Shown: positions 1 through 9,845 of the stretch, in pieces
Numbering within the stretch: position 1 is the stretch's first letter
Layout of the letters: every line of letters starts with the position of its first letter
NCBI GenBank assembly: GCA_028821575.1
Contig: JAPPFW010000007.1
Coordinates: 1-64,000 of the forward strand
Direction of reading: 5' to 3'
Source: a bacterium
GTDB taxonomy: Bacteria; Actinomycetota; Acidimicrobiia; Spongiisociales; Spongiisociaceae
Length of the DNA: 64,000 bases
Notes under the pieces: model-generated
The model's database searches: none
Told to the model about the DNA's origin: nothing
What the model saw: the letters and a program-made list of their open reading frames with translations, nothing else
Translations under genes and position numbers: made by a program

Positions 1-24
1 GGCAACACACGCGCCGGTGTCTAT

Positions 25-111
25 TCGGGTCAGACCCGCCCCCCGGTCCCGGGGGGCCAGCCCGATCATCGCAGCGACCCCCCACCAAACAGGGCTAATC
101 CAGTATGAGTG
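25..111. repeat. Direct repeat copy 1 (~87 bp; partner at 214-300, offset 189 bp)
   Basis: tcgggtcagacccgcc...gatcatcgcagcg...ccagtatgagtg occurs in both copies with scattered substitutions. Confidence 0.85.
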
Positions 112-213
112 TGTCTACAAAGTCACATCCGCTCCGAGGCCAGAACCCCAACCCCAGACCGGGGGGACAGGCCGACAGATCCCCACAAAGGCGCTCCACA
201 CGCCGGATTTCGC

Positions 214-300
214 TCGGGTCAGACCCGCCCCCCCGGTCCAACGGGCCACCCCGATCATCGCAGCGGCCCCCCAACAAACAGGGCATATCCAGTATGAGTG
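214..300. repeat. Direct repeat copy 2 (~87 bp)
   Basis: Same length and motif order as 25-111. Confidence 0.85.
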
Positions 301-309
301 ATTTTCAAT

Positions 310-492
310 GATCGTCAACAGCGCCGCCGCGATAGCGTCCCCGGCCGGGTTGTCCACCCGGTATCCCTGCGCGATCGCCCAACGCATCACCGTGCCGATC
401 CGCTGACGTACCCGCCTTGCCGTCTCTGGACGGGATGCCAGATCGGCAACAGACAAGCCATCACATGCGCGGTGGTGATCCGATCGGCACAA
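310..492 (-). pseudogene. Fragment of a tyrosine recombinase/phage integrase (core-binding region)
   Basis: SVADLASRPETARRVRQRIGTVMRWAIAQGYRVDNPAGDAIAAAL is typical of the integrase N-terminal/core-binding region; catalytic domain absent. Confidence 0.6.
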
Positions 493-499
493 CGGTCAC

Positions 500-960
500 G
501 CACCGAGCTAGGCCACGCCTCGGGCGCCTTTCGCCTCGATGTGTTCGGGGCGGTGCTCGGTGCCTGCGGGGAACCCTTATCTCTCTACACCGACGCGGAC
601 GGAGCCGCGCAACGCGAAGCCTTCCGCCGGTTCTTCACCACCGCGGTGCAACCCGCGGCCGAGGTGTTGGCCTGCCGAGGAGCCGATATCGAACAAGTCC
701 CTGGCCAGCCCCCGCATCGTAGAACGCGCGTAGCTTGCCAGCAGCAATCTCGTGGAGTCGGCTACCGGCACCGCCTTGGCCTGCCAGCGTCGGTGCCAAG
801 CTCGACGCTCCGCTATCCCTCCGCTTCGAGAGCCTCTACGCCCATGACCTCGCCGGGCGCGCCGAAGCCTTCCCGAAACTCGCCGCCGGCGGGATGGCCA
901 TACCCGGCGCCTCGACCTATCCGGTCTGGCGGTGGCGAGTGAGGTCTAACGCGGCCTTCA
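500..960 (+). pseudogene. Decayed phage portal-like coding sequence in several frames
   Basis: CGEPLSLYTDADGAAQREAFRRFFTTAVQPAAEVLA (one frame) and LDAPLSLRFESLYAHDLAGRAEAFPKLAAGGMAIPGA (another frame) resemble the C-terminal half of HK97-type portal proteins. Confidence 0.4.
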
Positions 961-1520
961 CGATCCGGCGCCTCAACGATCTAGGGAGAGAAGACGGGAC
1001 GCCCAGCTACGAGGTGGGGAGCTTGGGGCCGTTCCTGGCGTGGTACACGGAGGCAATGCCCGCCGACGAGGCCAGGGGCCGGGGCGCCCTACATCGACCA
1101 CCTGGCCGACCGCTACCACCAGGCCGGTGAGCCGACCCTAAGGGGATGAGGTACGGGTGATCCTCCACGGCGGGCGGCTTCTCGAGAGTTCGAGGTCGAT
1201 TACGTGAGAGCCCGACCGGCCCTGGTGGTCTCCACCACTACCCGACCAGGCTAAAAAGCGGACCGAGGAAGCCGCGTGACCCACGGGGCAACCCGGTTGC
1301 CTCAGGCTTGGCACCCGGTACCATGGAACTGGATGAGCACCGATAGAGTCACCTCGGACACGGGCTTACAATCCAAGCGTTTTGTGAACTCGCAGCGAGA
1401 CCGCGAGCAGAGTGGTTTCAGGAATTCGTTCAGTTGGAATTGTGGTGGCGCAGAGGAGCAAGCGGTATATGCGTCCTCTGGTAGTACTCGAATGAGTACC
1501 GAGTTTAACTTATAACGCTG

Positions 1521-2168
1521 TTACCTGGGGATACTATGCCCTATCCGGTTGTGGGGAGGGAAGCGCCACCCCAGCGGTCGAGCACCCGGAGGGGACTCGC
1601 TCCAGACCGTTCCACTGCGATCGAGGAGCGACCTGCCCAGGTCCCGGTGGTTCCGCGGGTACCACACGTCGACGCCCGAACCGAGCACCGCGACACCCGG
1701 GCTCGGCCCGTTCAGCGATCCGCGGTGGGCTGCTCCGTCGATGCCCTTGGCCAGCCCGCTGACGACCGACCAACCGGCCCTCGATACGGCCCGGCCGTAG
1801 CTCTCCGCCAGGCGCCTGCCGTAGGTCGTACACGCCCGTGTGCCGACGATCGCGACCGCGGTTCCGCTGAAGTCCTGTCCGCGCTGGAAGAGGAACAGGG
1901 GAGAGTCGGGCAGTTCGCGCAGGCGTTGCGGGAACCTCGGGTCGTCCCGCGCCAGGAAGTCGATCCCTGCGTCCCGCATTTCTTCCCTTCGCTGCTCCGC
2001 CGGGACACGGGCGGCTTCCCGGGCGGCCGCCGGGACGGTGAGATCCCCGTGCTCGATCCGTGCCAGGACCCGGCCGGGGGAGCCCGTCTTGGATACCAGC
2101 TCGCGCAGCCTGTCCGGGTGCATCCCCACGTGGGCCAGCCGTATGAGTGCGTCCTCGGAGGGTTTCAT
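1521..2168 (-). pseudogene. dprA: DprA/Smf, truncated at the 3' end
   Basis: VAIVGTRACTTYGRRLAESYGRAVSRAGWSVVSGLAKGIDGAAHRGSL...WRFPPHNRI then abrupt GHSIPR*; the rest of the Rossmann fold is missing. Confidence 0.8.
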
Positions 2169-3637
2169 GGCGAGCCCCTGAGGACCAGGGCCTGGGATGC
2201 GTGTTCCTCCTTCACCGGCCCGGACCCGTCGAGATCGGCGATGGTGCGGGCCAGCCGCCGCACACGGTCGAATCCACGGCCGGTGAGGGCGCCATGCCGC
2301 AGTGCTCCCTCGATGAGCCGCTCGGCCCCGGTCGCCATCTCCAGGGCATCGAGGTGACGCCGGGCCAGGTCACGGTTACGCCGTCCCCGGGCCTGCTGGG
2401 CGCTCACCGCCATCGCGACACGCCCTGCAACCTGGTGGCTCGGCTCCTCGGGCGGCCCGATCATGGCATCGGGGTCCACGGGATTCACCTGCACTCGGAT
2501 GTCGAACCGGTCGAGCAGCGGTCCCGACAGGCGGCGCCGGTAGCGTTGCACCATCCGGTCGGTGCAGACGCAGCCCTGGCGGAAGTTGCCGTTGAACCCG
2601 CACGGGCATGGGTTGGTGGCGGCCACCAGCTGCACCGCGGCGGGAAAGGTGACCGAAGCCCCTTTCCTGGCGATGGTCACACGGCCCTCCTCGAGCGGCT
2701 GGCGTAGGGCGTCAAGCAGGTGGGGACGGAACTCACCGAGTTCGTCGAGGAAAAGGACTCCCCTGTGAGCCATGCTGATCTCGCCCGGCACCGGTATCCC
2801 GGAGCCTCCGCCGATCACCGCCGCGGTGGTCGCGGTGTGGTGGGGTGAACGGATGGGCGGCTTGGAGAGGCAGGTGCGGGAACGGCCCGCCGCCGACCAA
2901 ACCTGCGCGACTTCCAGCGCGGACGTGTGGTCCAGGTCGGGTAGGACACCGGGCAGGCACCTGGCGAGCATCGTCTTGCCGGCGCCCGGGGGTCCGGACA
3001 GGAGCATGTGATGCCCGCCTGCGGCCGCTACTTCGAGTGCCCGCTTGGCGAGAGGCTGGCCGCGGACCTCGGCGAGGTCCTCCAGGTCGGTCCTCTCGCG
3101 GGCGGGAGGCGGCGGCGGGGGCGAGTCGACCTCTCCCAGGGCGGCTGAGATCGCGCCGGCGAGGGTTCCCACCATCTGCACGTCGGCCGACGGGACCACG
3201 CTCGCCTCGGTAGCCGCCTCGGCCGGGAGCAGGCAGCGTTTCCCCATCCTGGCGGCGACCACGGCCGCGCCGAGACCGCCCCTCGCCGTCCGGAGGCTGC
3301 CGTCCAGCGCCAGTTCCCCCATCGCCACGACGTTGCACGCCCCGGCCGGGATCTCACCGGCTGCGGCGAGCAGGGCCAGGGCTATGGGGAGGTCATACGC
3401 ACTCCCCGACTTGGGTAGGTAGGCGGGCGCCAGGTTGACGGTCACCGAACGGGCCGGGAACCGGTATCCGGAAACCGACATGGCGGCCAGCACCCGGTCC
3501 TTCGCCTCGCGGACCGCGGTATCGGGTAGGCCGACCACGTTGAGCCGACCCTTCTCTCCTCCTCCTACGTGAGCCTCCACACTGACGGCGCGCGCCTCCA
3601 CACCGACCAGTGCTACGGAGTTGGTTGAAGCAAACAT
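2165..3637 (-). CDS. comM: YifB/ComM family Mg-chelatase-like AAA ATPase
   Basis: GHHMLLSGPPGAGKTMLARCLPGVLP; FLDELGEFRPHLLDALRQPLEEG; ATNPCPCG. Confidence 0.93.
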   Translation of the reverse strand: MFASTNSVALVGVEARAVSVEAHVGGGEKGRLNVVGLPDTAVREAKDRVLAAMSVSGYRFPARSVTVNLAPAYLPKSGSAYDLPIALALLAAAGEIPAGACNVVAMGELALDGSLRTARGGLGAAVVAARMGKRCLLPAEAATEASVVPSADVQMVGTLAGAISAALGEVDSPPPPPPARERTDLEDLAEVRGQPLAKRALEVAAAGGHHMLLSGPPGAGKTMLARCLPGVLPDLDHTSALEVAQVWSAAGRSRTCLSKPPIRSPHHTATTAAVIGGGSGIPVPGEISMAHRGVLFLDELGEFRPHLLDALRQPLEEGRVTIARKGASVTFPAAVQLVAATNPCPCGFNGNFRQGCVCTDRMVQRYRRRLSGPLLDRFDIRVQVNPVDPDAMIGPPEEPSHQVAGRVAMAVSAQQARGRRNRDLARRHLDALEMATGAERLIEGALRHGALTGRGFDRVRRLARTIADLDGSGPVKEEHASQALVLRGSP

Positions 3638-3714
3638 GGTTTCGAAGGTAAGGCGGGTGTGTGACAGAACTCCGAGGGAGCCTTCGATGTCCCCGGCTGC
3701 GATACCATCAGCCT

Positions 3715-3828
3715 ATGGGATTCAATCCGTTCCGGAAACACGAGCGAAGCACCGCCGATCTCGTGATGGTGGTGGGCACGGTGCTCGTGACGGCGGCCCT
3801 GGTGATATGGGCGTTCATGGGCGGGTGA
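3715..3828 (+). CDS. 37-aa single-TM microprotein
   Basis: MGFNPFRKHERSTADLVMVVGTVLVTAALVIWAFMGG; overlaps the next ORF start (GTGA). Confidence 0.5.
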   Translation: MGFNPFRKHERSTADLVMVVGTVLVTAALVIWAFMGG

Positions 3829-4016
3829 CCGTCCGCCACGTCCAGCCCGCGTCGGCTACCAAGCCCTACCTCTGCCCGGGATGCGAGGGGGTGATCGCCG
3901 AGCGGAGATTCCACCTGGTGGTGGTCCCGGATGACGAACCCGATCTACGGCGCCACTGGCACCACGGCTGCTGGTACAAGGAGCAGCGCCGCGTGACCGG
4001 CCGCCCCTCCCGTTAG
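3825..4016 (+). CDS. Small zinc-binding-like protein
   Basis: YLCPGCEGVIAERRFHLVVVPDDEPDLRRHWHHGCW (C-x2-C ... H-x3-C); translationally coupled to the upstream microORF. Confidence 0.6.
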   Translation: MTVRHVQPASATKPYLCPGCEGVIAERRFHLVVVPDDEPDLRRHWHHGCWYKEQRRVTGRPSR

Positions 4017-4207
4017 GAGAGTGCAGAGCCGTTGCCCGTTGTCCGTTGGCCTGTTCCCCGCTGCCGGCTGGTGCGATCGTGTTCGGCTGACGGTGGACCG
4101 CTTGTCCGTCGCCCGTACAACTCTTGACGGTACTCGGTTGGCGAGCTATATCCGGGTAACGATGAAGCCAGGTGTGGTAGCCGTTTGCCGCCACCAGCCG
4201 CCAGCCA

Positions 4208-4555
4208 CTAGGCGACCCTCCGGTGCCATTCGATCGTTGCCCCGTCGGGACCGAACACGACCGTGACCAGATCAACCCGAAGAATCCCCAGCGAGCGGGC
4301 CGAGCGCAGCACCCGGTCGGCCTTGCGGTCGGTGAAGTTCCAGCGGGGGTGGTGGTTCACCGACGCCATGCCAGCTTTGACCTCGACCGCGAAACAGCCG
4401 CTGGCGTCAGTGGCCACGAGGTCGATCTCGCCCCTGCCGGCCGCCACGTTGCGGCCTTCGATCCTGGCTCCGTGCCGCACCAGGAAGGCGGCGGCGACCC
4501 ACTCCCCCAGCGACCCCAAGAGCCCGCGGTGGCTGCTGATCGGCGTCTCGCGCAA
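4208..4555 (-). CDS. YraN/UPF0102 family nuclease-like protein
   Basis: GEWVAAAFLVRHGARIEGRNVAAGRGEIDLVATDASGCFAVEVKAG. Confidence 0.85.
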   Translation of the reverse strand: MRETPISSHRGLLGSLGEWVAAAFLVRHGARIEGRNVAAGRGEIDLVATDASGCFAVEVKAGMASVNHHPRWNFTDRKADRVLRSARSLGILRVDLVTVVFGPDGATIEWHRRVA

Positions 4556-4730
4556 CTCGGTGCTCCTCCGGGGATCGGGTGGATCTCCAAGCTAGGCGGG
4601 GGCTGTGACATTGCTTTCTTCGGGTGGTTGGGTGTTAGACGGGCTGGTCGCCGGCGGCCTCCGCGGTTCCTTTGAGGTAGGTGGGACTCGCTCGTCCCGT
4701 GCCGTGTGTCTGGTGTCAGGTCGTGTGTAG

Positions 4731-5429
4731 CTAGAGGGCGTCCCAGCGCGGGACCGGCCATATTCGGACGAACGCCCTCCCGATGACATCGTCCATCGGG
4801 ACCGGGCCGAAGCGGCGGCTATCCTGGCTGTTGTCGCGGTTGTCCCCCATCACCCACACGTGGTCGCTCGGCACGTACCGGGGGGCCAGGTCATTCATGT
4901 AGTAACCCGGTTCCAGGTACGACTCGTCGATCGCCGCGCCGTTCACCCAGACCTGGTTGTTGCGGATCTCCAACCGATCCCCACCCACCGCGATCACCCG
5001 CTTGATGAGGTCCTCGACGCGGGCGGTGCGCACGCCCACCGCTTCGAAGACGTTCCTCACCATCGTCTCCCAGAGTGTCTCGGGGCGTTCCTCGGTGACG
5101 AGGGGGGAATCGAACACGATCAGGTCGCCGTGCTCAGGACCGTGAAACCGGTAGGCCAGCTTGCTGACCAGGACCCGGTCGTCGATCTCGAGGGTAGGGA
5201 GCATCGACGGCGAGGGGATGAAGAAGGCCTGCATGAGGAAGGTCTTGATGAGGATCGCCAGCGCGAGGGCGATGACGATGACGCCGGGCAACTCACGGAA
5301 GAAACGGGACCAGGGGCTACGGTCGCCCACCCCTCCCCCATCGGGGCCCGGCCTGCCCGGCATCTCTTCGCCATCGGGCGGGAATCGGTTGGCCGTGTCG
5401 GTCACGAGGAGGTGGCCATCGCTCGGCAT
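4731..5429 (-). CDS. lepB: Signal peptidase I
   Basis: FFIPSPSMLPTL; KRVIAVGGD; VWVMGDNRDNSQDSR. Confidence 0.93.
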   Translation of the reverse strand: MPSDGHLLVTDTANRFPPDGEEMPGRPGPDGGGVGDRSPWSRFFRELPGVIVIALALAILIKTFLMQAFFIPSPSMLPTLEIDDRVLVSKLAYRFHGPEHGDLIVFDSPLVTEERPETLWETMVRNVFEAVGVRTARVEDLIKRVIAVGGDRLEIRNNQVWVNGAAIDESYLEPGYYMNDLAPRYVPSDHVWVMGDNRDNSQDSRRFGPVPMDDVIGRAFVRIWPVPRWDAL

Positions 5430-5450
5430 CGAGCGGCCGCCCTGGACCGG

Positions 5451-5792
5451 CTAGCGCCGTTCCTTGATGCGGGCGGCCTTGCCCACCCTGCCTCGCAGGT
5501 AGTACAGCTTGGCGCTGCGCACGCGACCGCGCCGGACAACCTCGATCCTCTGGATGATTGGGGCATGGACCGGGAACACCCTCTCGACGCCGATCCCGAA
5601 GCTGATCTTGCGGACCGTGAAGGTTTCGCACAGTCCGCCGCCGTCACGGGCGAGCACCACACCTTCGAATACCTGGACACGCTCGCGACCGCCTTCCACC
5701 ACCCGGACGTGAACCTTCACCGTGTCACCCGGACGGAATTCGGGAATGTCTTCCCTGAGGTGGGCGCGCTCAACATATTGGAGGTCGTTCAT
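5451..5792 (-). CDS. rplS: 50S ribosomal protein L19
   Basis: [28 protein letters not shown]...[25 protein letters not shown]. Confidence 0.95.
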   Translation of the reverse strand: MNDLQYVERAHLREDIPEFRPGDTVKVHVRVVEGGRERVQVFEGVVLARDGGGLCETFTVRKISFGIGVERVFPVHAPIIQRIEVVRRGRVRSAKLYYLRGRVGKAARIKERR

Positions 5793-5915
5793 CGAGGTCT
5801 CCTCACGATCGCGATCCTGGTCGCCCGCGACCCGGTTGGTTCGAAGGCTCGTGGGGACCGCCACGGGACCCGGCCCGCAACAAAGGTGCAGTCTACCGCG
5901 TGCGCGGTGGTCTTA

Positions 5916-6596
5916 CTAATGCCGGGGCGGATACTCCCCCAGCAGATCGGGACGCCGGGATCTGGTGCGCTCGATCCGCTGTTCGGCGCGCCATGCCGCG
6001 ATCCGTCCGTGGTCGCCCGACAGGAGCACGGGCGGTACCGGGCGGTCGCGGAACACGGCGGGGCGGGTGTACTGTGGCTCCTCCAGGAGCCCGTCTCGGA
6101 ACGACTCGATCTCGATGGAGGCCGGGTTGCCGAGCACACCCGGAAGCAGCCGAGCCACCCCTTCGATGACCGACACGGCAGCCGCCTCACCGCCCGCCAG
6201 CACGTAGTCGCCCAGGGATACCTCCTCGTCGATCGACGCCTCGGTGAACCGCTCGTCGACTCCCTCGTAGCGCCCGCAGACCAGCGTCAGCGAATCGAGC
6301 GTCGCCCAGTGGTCGAGGGTCGCCTGGTCCAGGCGGTGTCCCGCCGGTGTCAGCAGGACCCGGTGGGAGTCCTCCCGGCCCTCGACGGCGTCGGTGAGCG
6401 GGCCGGCCATGAGCACCATCCCGGCTCCCCCGCCGAACGGGGCGTCGTCGACCTGGCGGTGGTTGCCCACGCCGTACTCCCGGAGCGCTACCAACTCGAC
6501 ATCGAGAACTCCCGCCGCCACCGCCCTCGCGACCGTCCCCACCGCGAGCGGACCCTCGAAGTAGGCGGGGAACAGGGTGATGACCGCTATGTGCAC
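5916..6596 (-). CDS. trmD: tRNA (guanine-N1)-methyltransferase
   Basis: VDDAPFGGGAGMV; CGRYEGVDERF; SLGDYVLAGGEAAA. Confidence 0.95.
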   Translation of the reverse strand: MHIAVITLFPAYFEGPLAVGTVARAVAAGVLDVELVALREYGVGNHRQVDDAPFGGGAGMVLMAGPLTDAVEGREDSHRVLLTPAGHRLDQATLDHWATLDSLTLVCGRYEGVDERFTEASIDEEVSLGDYVLAGGEAAAVSVIEGVARLLPGVLGNPASIEIESFRDGLLEEPQYTRPAVFRDRPVPPVLLSGDHGRIAAWRAEQRIERTRSRRPDLLGEYPPRH

Positions 6597-6680
6597 GGGT
6601 GATCCATGCCGGGCGCCCGCTGCGGCTCTCCTATCCGGGCCGGCCGGTTGCGCCGAGCGCGGCGGTGCGGCGCATAGCCA

Positions 6681-8573
6681 CTACCGCACCACGGGAAGCG
6701 GCGTCTCATCGATGAGCTCGTACAGGGTGGAACGCCGCCTGGGAACGCGCCCGGATCCCGAGATGAGCTGTTCGAACTCCTCCGCGTCGACCTCCTGGCC
6801 GTGCGAGGCGCCGGCGGCTCTCGAGATGGTCTCATTCATGAGGGTCCCGCCGAAGTCGTTGCACCCGGCCTCCAGCAGCCGGGCAGCGCCGTCGAGGCCC
6901 AGCTTGACCCAGGAGGCCTGGATGTTGGGGACGAGGCCGTCCAGAGCCAGCCGGGCGACCGCGTGGACGAGCACCACCTCATCCCAGGTTGGTCCCGGCC
7001 GGGCCCGGCCTCTCAGATAGATCGGCGCTCCCATGTGGACGAACGGGAGCGGTACGAGTTCGGTGAACCCACCGGTCCGGCGCTGGATCTCGCGGATCAC
7101 CTCCAGGTGGTTGGCCCAGGCGAGGGGATCGTCGATATGCCCGAACATGATCGTGGAGGTCGACCTCAGCCCGAGTTCGTGGGCGATCAGCATCACCTCG
7201 GCCCACTGGGCGGTGCGGATCTTGTCGGGGCACAGATGCTTGCGGACGCGGTCGTCGAGGATCTCGGCCGCGGTGCCTGGCAGCGTACCCAGCCCGGCCT
7301 CCTTGAGCATCTGGAGGAACGCCCTGACCGTCATCCCCAGCGTCTCGGCGCCCTGCCAGACCTCCAACGGGGTGAAGCCATGAACGTGTATCCACGGGAC
7401 CGCTTCCTTGATGGACGAGAGGACGTCCACGTAGAACTGTCCCGTGAACTGCGGGTGGATGCCCCCTTGGAGGCAGACCTCGGTGGCCCCCCGTCCGGCG
7501 GCTTCGGTGGTGCGCCGGACGACCTCGTCGATGCTCATCAGGTAGGGGTCTCCTCGCAGGTTCAGGCTGCGCGGACCCTTGGAGAAGGCACAGAAACCGC
7601 ACCGGAAGTAGCAGACGTTGGTGTAGTTGATGTTGCGGTTGACCACGTACGTCACGGTGTCGCCGACCCGTTCCCGCCGGAGCGCATCGGCGGTAGCCGC
7701 TATGGCGTCGACATCGCTGCCACGAGCCGCCATCAAGGTGGCGGTCTCCTCCACCGAGGGAGGTGATCCTTCCAGCGACGCCTCGAGGATGGTCCGCACC
7801 GCTCGGGTGGCGCCGCCGACACCTGGGCCCGCTGCCGCGGTCCACATCGCGTCCGGCCAGGCGGCCGAGAAGCGCCGCGGGTTCAGGGGTGGTTCGATCG
7901 GCATCCCCGGTGCCCACTCGTAACGGGGTCGGGCGTACCCGCCGCCGTCGATGAGGTTCAGGTAGACCTTGAACAGATCCTTCGGGAGCGACTTCCGCGC
8001 TTGGTTCACCGGGATGCGGGGAGGCACGGCCACCCGTTCCCCGAGGCGCCCGCCCACGACCTCGCGCAACTCGCCGATGCCCTCCGAGTCCCAGTCCCGG
8101 AGCAGGAGATCGGTGGCGCCCGCCTCGACGGCCGCCAGGGCATCGCCTACCGAGTCGACGAATGCCGACACCCGGGTGCCCATGGACGGCAGGGCGCAGA
8201 TCTCGGCTGCTTCGGCCACCCGGCTGCGGCCCGTCCGCAGGTAGGCGGCCTCCGACCTTGCAAGAGCGTCGACCACTGCTGCCCGGTCGGTGGTGTGGAT
8301 GACCGTTAGGCGCCACCCTGGAACGCCCGACTCGGACAGAGCCAGCGCATCCTCGGGCTCGACGACCCATCCGATGGCGCCGTCGCCGGTGTGACCGACC
8401 GCCACCGGGAGCACTCCCCCGGCTAGGCACGCGGCGATCGATTCGGGATCGGCGGAATCCAGTTCCAGGCCCGTGGTGCCCTCTGCCAGCCGGGTGGACG
8501 CAGTCACCTCGGTGAATTCCGTAGCCGGACGCAATCTGAAGAACGTGATATCGGCGGTAGCAGCCTCGGTCAT
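6681..8573 (-). CDS. cofH: CofH-type radical SAM protein (F420 synthesis) with a long N-terminal extension
   Basis: NINYTNVCYFRCGFCAFSKGP; EVCLQGGIHPQF; CofG lies directly upstream; about 300 aa precede the radical SAM core. Confidence 0.85.
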   Translation of the reverse strand: MTEAATADITFFRLRPATEFTEVTASTRLAEGTTGLELDSADPESIAACLAGGVLPVAVGHTGDGAIGWVVEPEDALALSESGVPGWRLTVIHTTDRAAVVDALARSEAAYLRTGRSRVAEAAEICALPSMGTRVSAFVDSVGDALAAVEAGATDLLLRDWDSEGIGELREVVGGRLGERVAVPPRIPVNQARKSLPKDLFKVYLNLIDGGGYARPRYEWAPGMPIEPPLNPRRFSAAWPDAMWTAAAGPGVGGATRAVRTILEASLEGSPPSVEETATLMAARGSDVDAIAATADALRRERVGDTVTYVVNRNINYTNVCYFRCGFCAFSKGPRSLNLRGDPYLMSIDEVVRRTTEAAGRGATEVCLQGGIHPQFTGQFYVDVLSSIKEAVPWIHVHGFTPLEVWQGAETLGMTVRAFLQMLKEAGLGTLPGTAAEILDDRVRKHLCPDKIRTAQWAEVMLIAHELGLRSTSTIMFGHIDDPLAWANHLEVIREIQRRTGGFTELVPLPFVHMGAPIYLRGRARPGPTWDEVVLVHAVARLALDGLVPNIQASWVKLGLDGAARLLEAGCNDFGGTLMNETISRAAGASHGQEVDAEEFEQLISGSGRVPRRRSTLYELIDETPLPVVR

Positions 8574-9709
8574 CTGATGCCTTCCTCCTGAAGTCGCATA
8601 GCGTACCCACGGTGATCGGCCGCGTCACGCACCCGTCCTACGAGACCCGGATCGATCCAGTGATCGTCGATGAACTCGGGGTAGACCGGCAGGCGGGGAA
8701 CCAGTTCGTAACCTGCGGACTCGGTGCGTTCCTGCAGTTCCGCCAGGTGGGGCCAGGGCGCCTCCGGATTTACCCAGTCGATGGTGAGCGGGGAAACCCC
8801 TCCCCAGTCATTGATCCCGGCGTCCAGGTACACCTCGTACCTCTCGGTCAGGTTCGGAGGGACTTGGAGGTTCATTTCCGGTCCGAGAATCCAGCGGGAC
8901 ACCGCCACCACCCGGGCGAACCACGCGGGGATGGGCTCGGCCGAGCGGCGCATGAGGGTGTCGGCCTTGGCCCGGAAGTTCTGGATTATCACCTCCTGGA
9001 TGTGGCCGAAGCGGGCTTGCATCCTGCGCAGGGCGAGGAGGCTGTCGACTACCTCTGGGGTAGTCTCGCCGATGCCCACCAGGATCCCGGTCGTAAACGG
9101 GATCCTGAGGAATCCGGCTGCCTCGATGGTGGCCATCCGGAGGGCCGGATCCTTGTCGGGGCAGTTGTGATGGGGCATCCCCGGTTCCATCAGCCGGGGC
9201 GAGATGTTCTCCAGCATCATTCCCATCGATACGTTGGAAGGCCGCAGGGCAGCCATGTCGTCGGCTGTCATGACACCGGGATTGGCATGGGGGAACAGGC
9301 CCGTCTCGGCGACTATGAGTTCGCTCATGGCTCTCACGTAGCCGAGGGTCGAGGTGTGGCCCTGAGAAGCGAGGAAAACTCGGGCCTGGGGCCACCGTTC
9401 CTCCGGTAGGTCGCCGAGCGTGAGCAGAGCCTCGGTGCATCCGGCGGCGTCGCCGGCCCTGGCGATCGCCAGAACGTCCTCCGGGGTGAGGTACTCGCCG
9501 CCCGCACCCGGCGGCTTGGCGAACGTGCAATAGGTGCACGTGTCGCGACAGAGGGTGGTGACCGGGATGAACACCTTCGGGCTGAAGGTGATTGCGCGGC
9601 CCCGGCCCTCGTCCCTGAGGCGCCGGGCGTGGTCGAACAGAGGAGCGGGATCGCGCAGCCCGTCGAGGTACTCGATGGCGAGCTGTCGGTCAGCAGGCGG
9701 GTGACCCAT
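8570..9709 (-). CDS. cofG: CofG-type radical SAM protein
   Basis: VTTLCRDTCTYCTFAKPPG; LTLGDLPEERW; stop overlaps cofH start. Confidence 0.9.
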   Translation of the reverse strand: MGHPPADRQLAIEYLDGLRDPAPLFDHARRLRDEGRGRAITFSPKVFIPVTTLCRDTCTYCTFAKPPGAGGEYLTPEDVLAIARAGDAAGCTEALLTLGDLPEERWPQARVFLASQGHTSTLGYVRAMSELIVAETGLFPHANPGVMTADDMAALRPSNVSMGMMLENISPRLMEPGMPHHNCPDKDPALRMATIEAAGFLRIPFTTGILVGIGETTPEVVDSLLALRRMQARFGHIQEVIIQNFRAKADTLMRRSAEPIPAWFARVVAVSRWILGPEMNLQVPPNLTERYEVYLDAGINDWGGVSPLTIDWVNPEAPWPHLAELQERTESAGYELVPRLPVYPEFIDDHWIDPGLVGRVRDAADHRGYAMRLQEEGIR

Positions 9710-9845
9710 TGACCAGGAATCTAACAGCGCGGCCCGGCCGGCCCAACAGGCGCGAGCCCGCCGCGGTCGCGCTGCTGGAAGACTCACCACCGGTTAGTTC
9801 AAAGCACGCCTTCCGCCAAAGCGTGGGGTTAGAGTCTGGCAGAGC

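Noticed and set aside
25-300. CRISPR array at the left edge
   Set aside because: Only two 87-bp repeats with diverged sequence; far too long for CRISPR repeats and no cas genes.
1484-1499. GTACTCgaatGAGTAC hairpin
   Set aside because: Short stem in a decayed region; not followed by a U-run and no partner copy seen.
4860-6602. 580-aa plus-strand ORF opposite lepB-rplS-trmD
   Set aside because: Antisense to three clearly recognised genes; long shadow ORFs are expected at this GC content.
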